The position numbers and the translations under genes were made by a program. A stretch of 64,000 nt of DNA, taken from assembly GCA_941918925.1 (NCBI GenBank), contig OW799233.1, forward strand, positions 151,718,345 through 151,782,344. Reading direction: 5' to 3'. The notes below the pieces were generated by a model. It made no database searches and was not told where the DNA came from. It saw only the letters and a list, made by a program, of their open reading frames with translations. Numbering within the stretch: the first letter of the stretch is position 1; the number at the start of each line of letters is the position of its first letter. This document shows positions 58,942 to 64,000 of this stretch, in pieces. The DNA comes from Phyto melanocephala (taxonomy: Eukaryota; Arthropoda; Insecta; Diptera; Rhinophoridae).

Positions 58942-59250
58942 CATGTTTTTTACATCTGACTTGACAAATTCCACACTGATAAATACGAACATGTCGTGTG
59001 TTACGTTTAAAACATTACTTCTGTAAAAAACATGTGTTGAGACATCTGACAAAATTTCAATTAGAGCGCGCTCTTTTTTCTTCTATTAAATACAACATGT
59101 GACATCAGCCATTGGCAGAAATCTCTGCTGCTGTAAAGCAAAGCAGTCAGCGACGGTTGCCTGTAAAAGTACAATTTTGATAGCCATGTAGATTTACATA
59201 TGTCCTACATATTTTTAAGATGTAAAAATTATGCCGTGTATTACAGCCTT
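58942..59250. mobile_element. MITE with TTTTTTACATCTGAC ends, copy 2
   Basis: Ends CATGTTTTTTACATCTGAC and AGATGTAAAAATTATGCCGT. The interior shares CAGAAATCTCTGCTGCTG and GTGACATCAGCC with the inverted copy at 34250-34536. No coding sequence. Confidence 0.65.
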
Positions 59251-59589
59251 TACTGGGATAGAATTAAATGGAAATATTTAAGATAAAATACTTCCGTAGA
59301 CTAGACACAAAGGGGTGTTTGGCTAATATCGCCGGACAGTTGGTCAAAAGTGAAATTATGGGAATGAAAAAATATAATTCTGCAGCTCGACAGGCAACAA
59401 AATTTTGCATCGCTTAGTGAATTTTCAAGACTGGAAAAATCAAGAAAGTTAAGTAAATTGCAGGGGTAATTATTGATTTTTTACGGTTCTGAGAGGTTTA
59501 CAATATATTTTTTTTAAGGCTATATCAACAGCTGCTTGTAATAATTTTTAGAAAAAATTTTTTTTAATTTATTTATTAAAAAATTCGTT

Positions 59590-59755
59590 CAAACGGACAA
59601 ACGGAAAGAAGGACAGACATAGCTAGATTGTCATAAAATGAAACCTCGACTCAGAAAAGATATACATTATGGGGTCTTAATTGGATAAAATATGTTACCA
59701 ACGGAATGACAAAATAAATATACCCCTATTATTTTTTTGGTGGCGTGTATAAAAT
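59590..59755 (+). repeat. Relative of the hairpin-ended family
   Basis: AACGGACAAACGGAAAGAAG, ATACATTATGGGGTCTTAAT, AACGGAATGACAAAATAAAT and a GTGGCGTGTATAAAA end resemble the family, with the alternative terminal box also seen at 33625. Confidence 0.45.
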
Positions 59756-60632
59756 TGGATTCGTTCTTCTTGAAAAAATTTTTTCCCTTGATTAAATTTT
59801 AATTATTTATTATTACCAGCCTATGACTATAGCACATATTTCTGCCAAGTATCATTGATCTAGGAGCACTCAATAACTTTTAAGAAGCAATACAAGATAA
59901 AAAAAAAGTGATATCCGGCTAGATTGGCCAAATACCTCTATGTGCGATGTTGCATGATTTAAATTAATTTTGTAAGCAAGAACGCGTAAATATATATTTA
60001 TTGCTTATATCCGCGAATTTCCTTGATTATCGTGATAAAGGGTAGCCTATGCGTCAATATTGGTTGTTGTTGTCTACCTGTGTGCCAATTTCATTTAGTT
60101 GCTTGATTGAGTAACATAATTTAAAGTGAAAAATTCTGCCCATATTTAACATAAAAAAATATGTTCTAAAAATGACAAAATTGTTTTCTTGATTTTTCCC
60201 TATTCTAGCTCGTTTAAATGAAATTTAAGTTTCACTCAACAACATAATTTTGAATGATTTAAATTTATCAAAGATCTTATTAAAAATACAACAACCAAAT
60301 ATTATTAACTACAAAGCACAAAATTTTTTCGTACAATGGCAAAAACGAACTAAAGAACCGATTGACTCAACTTTAGCTGGCGTTGTAAAATTTCCTTGTA
60401 TTCGACACTGACAGAAACTGTCCTAGGACATTTTAATGAACGTGAAAGCAGAAAAGTACATTTTTTGACCACACAACGACAGTTTTAACAATACAGTTTT
60501 TTCTGTGTAAAAACTGCCAAAAAAAAGGAACAAAGTGTAGCGGCAATTTATTTTTTGTGTAGATTATGATATTTTTTCAAGTTAATCTATATTTCTTTGT
60601 TTGACATTTATAAAGTTACTAATTTAACCCTT

Positions 60633-62371
60633 CCCAGCAAAAAATTAGAGATTACCATAAGAACAACTTGCCACATAATGACTTACTTTTGATGTTGCTA
60701 AAATTTATTTGTCGATTACCAAACACATTACATTAAATAATTAAAATAGCAAGTGGTAGTTGAATGTATTACTTGAGTTATAAAAGAAGGCCTTACAAAT
60801 TGTTCAAATGAAATTAGTTTTTAAAACAAAAACATACACATTTTTGAACTCTCCGCTTAATTATTTTTGATTAAAAAGTAATGAGTTACATTTTTGCAAC
60901 TAATTTATTTTACTAATTTTTTTATTTTAATGTGTGCAACAAATATTTAAAGTTTTAGTAAAAAGATGCATATAAAATACATTTAATTAACATTAGTGAT
61001 AAAAAAACAAGAAATTTGATTTTTTTCATTACAAACTTTTTAAAAATTTGTGGCGTTTTTAAATGTCAAACTGTACTTAAAAAAATAGTGGCGAACATTT
61101 TTTTGTTGCAATCACCTTGCAAAGTTAATACGCCTTGTACCTATATAAAGAACTTTGTCAACCAAAAAATTTAAATGAAATTTTGGTTTTATCGCTTGAA
61201 AAGTAATGAGATTGCAAACAATTTCTCTCTCAAGCCAATTAAAATAACTCAAAAATATTCCAACTCGATTACCTTTTGAATATAATTTTATAAAATGTAA
61301 TCGAGTTGCTTTTGGATGTTTTTTAAATAAGAAATTAAATAAAAAAAATTATGAGAGTAAAAAATAAAGAAGCTATACAGTTATTTCTTATGAAAAAATA
61401 TTGAAAAAAAATTCTTTTAAGTGCAAAACATTAGTTTTGAAGTGTTCATCGACATAAACAGACGTGTGTGTGTTAAATAAAATAGAAAAGACGATAGTAT
61501 AAAAATGTCGCGTAAGTTGCAATATTAAAATCATAAGAAAAAGTTAAAAATAATTAAAAAAAAAGTATTTTGACAAGAAAGCCCTCTAAATCAAATGTGA
61601 CAACATTTAGACACAAAGCGACTATGAATTACAAGACAACAATGAACTTTTTCTTTTGTAAGTATAGTTTTAAATAAAATTAAAAGCTATTGTGGCTTCC
61701 TTTTTATATTTACTTAGTATTTCACTTTTTTAGTGACAAGATCAACTGAGATATCTACTGAACTAGACTTTGTAGTAGAATTGCGAAAGCTATTAAGTGC
61801 CAATGTTTGCTTAAACATCTTAAGCAAACTTGTTTAAAGCGTAAGAAGGAAATCTTGGACGAGTCGGAAAGCTCTGAATAAAATGTAAATATTTTTTACA
61901 TCATATAAAATGATTTTAAAGTATTTACAAATAACAAAAGCCAATAAGTTAATGAATTATTTTATTAATGTCTGTATAACTTTTTTTAATAAAAAATTTA
62001 AATGTTGGATAAATAACTTGTGCTTAAATTTAATAAAAACAAAGAGAAAAAACTAATCATAAAACTTAAAAAATAATTACTTACTGAAATAAAATTATAA
62101 TAGGTTATATTATTTAAATTTGGAAGTACTCCTTATGTTTTAAAAAAGAACTATTTACATTACAAATTAGAAAAGTACTACCTTATTGAAATAAATAAGT
62201 ACTTCCTAAAATAAAAAAATTAGATATATAAACTAATCAATTATTAAGAACTAATTATTTAAGTCTTACGCCTTGTTAAAATAATTAAGTTGGTAATCCA
62301 GTTGGGAAGTGATTCTCTTAAAAATGCTTAATTCCACACTCGATTACCTTTTTAAACATTTTTTTGCTGGG
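60633..62371. mobile_element. Possible DNA transposon with CCCAGCAAAAAA ends
   Basis: The left end CCCAGCAAAAAATTAGAG and right end TTTTTTTGCTGGG are inverted. A GATTACC/GGTAATC motif recurs near both ends and inside (60650, 60715, 61268, 61303, 62342), as subterminal binding sites do. No target duplication could be read, so the limits and class are uncertain. It may instead be two or more smaller elements. Confidence 0.5.
61505..61837 (+). CDS. Candidate small spliced gene inside the CCCAGC element
   Basis: A clear intron of 76 bp lies at 61658-61733 (donor TTTT|GTAAGTAT, acceptor TTCACTTTTTTAG). Joined, an ATG at 61624 gives MNYKTTMNFFF and then LTRSTEISTELDFVVELRKL and LSANVCLNILSKLV, 45 residues, stop at 61835-61837. 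An earlier ATG at 61505 ends at another consensus donor (ATGTCGC|GTAAGT) in the same phase and could be an alternative first exon. A poly(A) signal AATAAA lies at 61878. In another frame the end of the exon codes KRKKEILDESESSE and a stop. I recognise no family; it may be an element gene, a host gene, or chance. Confidence 0.22.
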
Positions 62372-63090
62372 TTGTTACACTTTATAAAACGCATGTAGAC
62401 AGGCTTCTTTGGTGCTTAAAAAATGCATGTGACAGGCGGTAAAGTTAAGATTCTTCATAATTGGGTCCGTAGCTTTTTGTTTTAGGCTTTGCGGTGTTAA
62501 ATCAGTAATTCATTTAGTCATGTTACTCTTTTGTATAAATGTATAAATCTATGTTCATAGCCGCATGTTGATATAACAACTTTATTAAAATTAGTAAGTA
62601 TTTAAGGATAATGAATCGAACTTTTGTTGATATAATTTAATTTAATTTAATGTTTGATACAAAAGCGGAAAAACTAAAAGTAACAAAAAAAAATTAGTAT
62701 AGAAATTGATTCCTTTTCTAACTGATATCTCTCAAAGTATTACATATTTACATTTGGCAAATAATTACTCAAGTAAGCGTGACCACTATTTTTGGTTAAT
62801 AGTTGTTTAATGTTATGTGCTGGTTGTTACATCAAATAATGTCAAAACATATTTAAACCAATGGATATTACAATTTTTAAAATAATAAAAATTTAATTAA
62901 ATAAAGATTTATTTATTACGACAGAAATTACTACCTTTAATTGGTTACGTTTATTTCATTATATATTTGCTTAATGCGAATATATGTAGCTTTAGAGTCT
63001 CGCCAATTATTAAAACATTTTTTGAACTTACTCTAGTGTTTTTTTGTCGAAAGTCGAACGAGATTTATCTATGTTTATAAAAAAATAAAA

Positions 63091-63704
63091 TCTATTTATA
63101 CAAAAGTGAAACTGTGTCTGTGTGTGTTAGCTATAGACTCCGAAACCGTAAACCCGATCGGTCTCAAACTTTGGCAAGTTGTTGTACACATTCCAGGGAG
63201 TGTTTATGGGTGGTAAAAAGTGGGCGGAGCTACGCCCATAAAAAATAAGTTATCATTTTGAGCTAATTGCACTAGATAGATTTTTCTGAAACTTTGCAAA
63301 CATATTGAGCTGTCATGACTATATGATTTTGTGATTAGAAAAGTGTGCAGTGCCACGCCCATAAAAAATAGGTTATCATTTTGAGCTACTTGCACTAGAT
63401 CGATTTTTCTGAAACTTTGCACACATATTGAGCTGTCATGACTATATAATTTTGTGATTAGAAAAGTGGGCACGCCCATAAAAAAAGTTATAATATTGAG
63501 CTACTTGCACAAGATCGATTTTTCTGAAACTTTGCACACATATTAAACTATCATGACTATACAGTTTCATGTTTACAAAAGTGGGCAGTGCCACGCCCAT
63601 AAAAAGTTTATAATTTTTAGCTTATTGCACTTAATATTCAATTAAAATTCAGAATGCATTTTTATTCATTAAGGGGCGTAGCAGCGCGCGCAGGGCTTGG
63701 CTAG
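63091..63704 (+). mobile_element. Non-autonomous Helitron, family 1, copy 3
   Basis: It begins TCTATTTATACAAAAGTG after an A and ends with GGCGTAGCAGCGCGCGC, GGGCTTGG and CTAG before T (63705). Four tandem units of about 120 bp inside each have a GTGGGC...GCCACGCCC hairpin. 614 bp, no gene. Sequence from here to the window end is AT-rich with no feature seen. Confidence 0.87.
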
Positions 63705-64000
63705 TAAAAAAAATAATTTTAAAATACCAGTTACTTAACATGTTACTGGTAAAATACCGCCAAATTATTGCAAAAACAAAAAGGGTACTTTGAGTTGACA
63801 AATGCGATGCATATAAAAAAGTCGTGCTGCTTACATGAATGAAATTTTTATCGTATTTAATGGCACAATGTAAAATTTTATACAAAAAATATTTTTTATC
63901 TCACTGAAGAATTTATGTTTTTTATCACTCTAAATGAAAAACCCGATATATTCAATGATAAATTGAATGGACTTTATATTGTAAGTATGTATTACAGAGG

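Overview
The window looks like a piece of nuclear genome from a higher fly (Brachycera, most likely a calyptrate such as a blow fly or house fly relative). It is very AT-rich, has fly-type introns and many layered transposable elements, and carries one host gene whose protein I recognise with confidence: the neuropeptide F receptor (NPFR), an NPY-type G-protein-coupled receptor very close to the Drosophila protein. The species call is an inference from that gene and the repeat types; no barcode gene is present.

Host gene: NPFR lies on the minus strand. Three coding exons (27213-26838, 20474-20305, 13826-12963) splice in phase into a 469-residue receptor with all seven membrane helices. A splice acceptor 9 bases before the start codon implies a further 5' untranslated exon upstream. 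Introns 1 and 2 (about 6.4 and 6.5 kb) are filled with transposons: an unclassified 3-kb DNA transposon with a Harbinger-type MITE inside it, two mariner elements almost touching, a pogo-like fold-back element and a THAP-domain gene fragment.

0.8-9.5 kb: a hAT transposon (862-4130, 8-bp target duplication), then a decayed LINE in several pieces, interrupted by hairpin-ended repeats and a Helitron. 28.3-39 kb: a second hAT element holding a nested hairpin-ended repeat and a Helitron, a 5'-truncated LINE with a perfect 13-bp target duplication and a (TTAGG)n-like tail, several hairpin-ended repeats, a piggyBac-type element with a gutted transposase, and a third hAT element. 39.7-44 kb: two internally deleted mariner elements. 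48.3-50.1 kb: a Helitron with a 118-bp tandem array. 50.6-52.5 kb: a LINE relic split by a fourth hAT element. 54-55.4 kb: a fairly fresh LINE reverse-transcriptase fragment. 56.4-57.2 kb: a mariner copy. 63.1-63.7 kb: another Helitron.

Most of the rest is AT-rich DNA with no recognisable gene. The most interesting unexplained signals are a possible three-exon gene for a 36-residue single-pass membrane micropeptide (57446-57700), a possible tiny spliced gene inside a terminal-inverted-repeat element (61505-61837), the unclassified transposase at 21.1-22.9 kb, and the hairpin-ended repeat family present in about a dozen copies. No tRNA, rRNA, CRISPR or bacterial features were seen.
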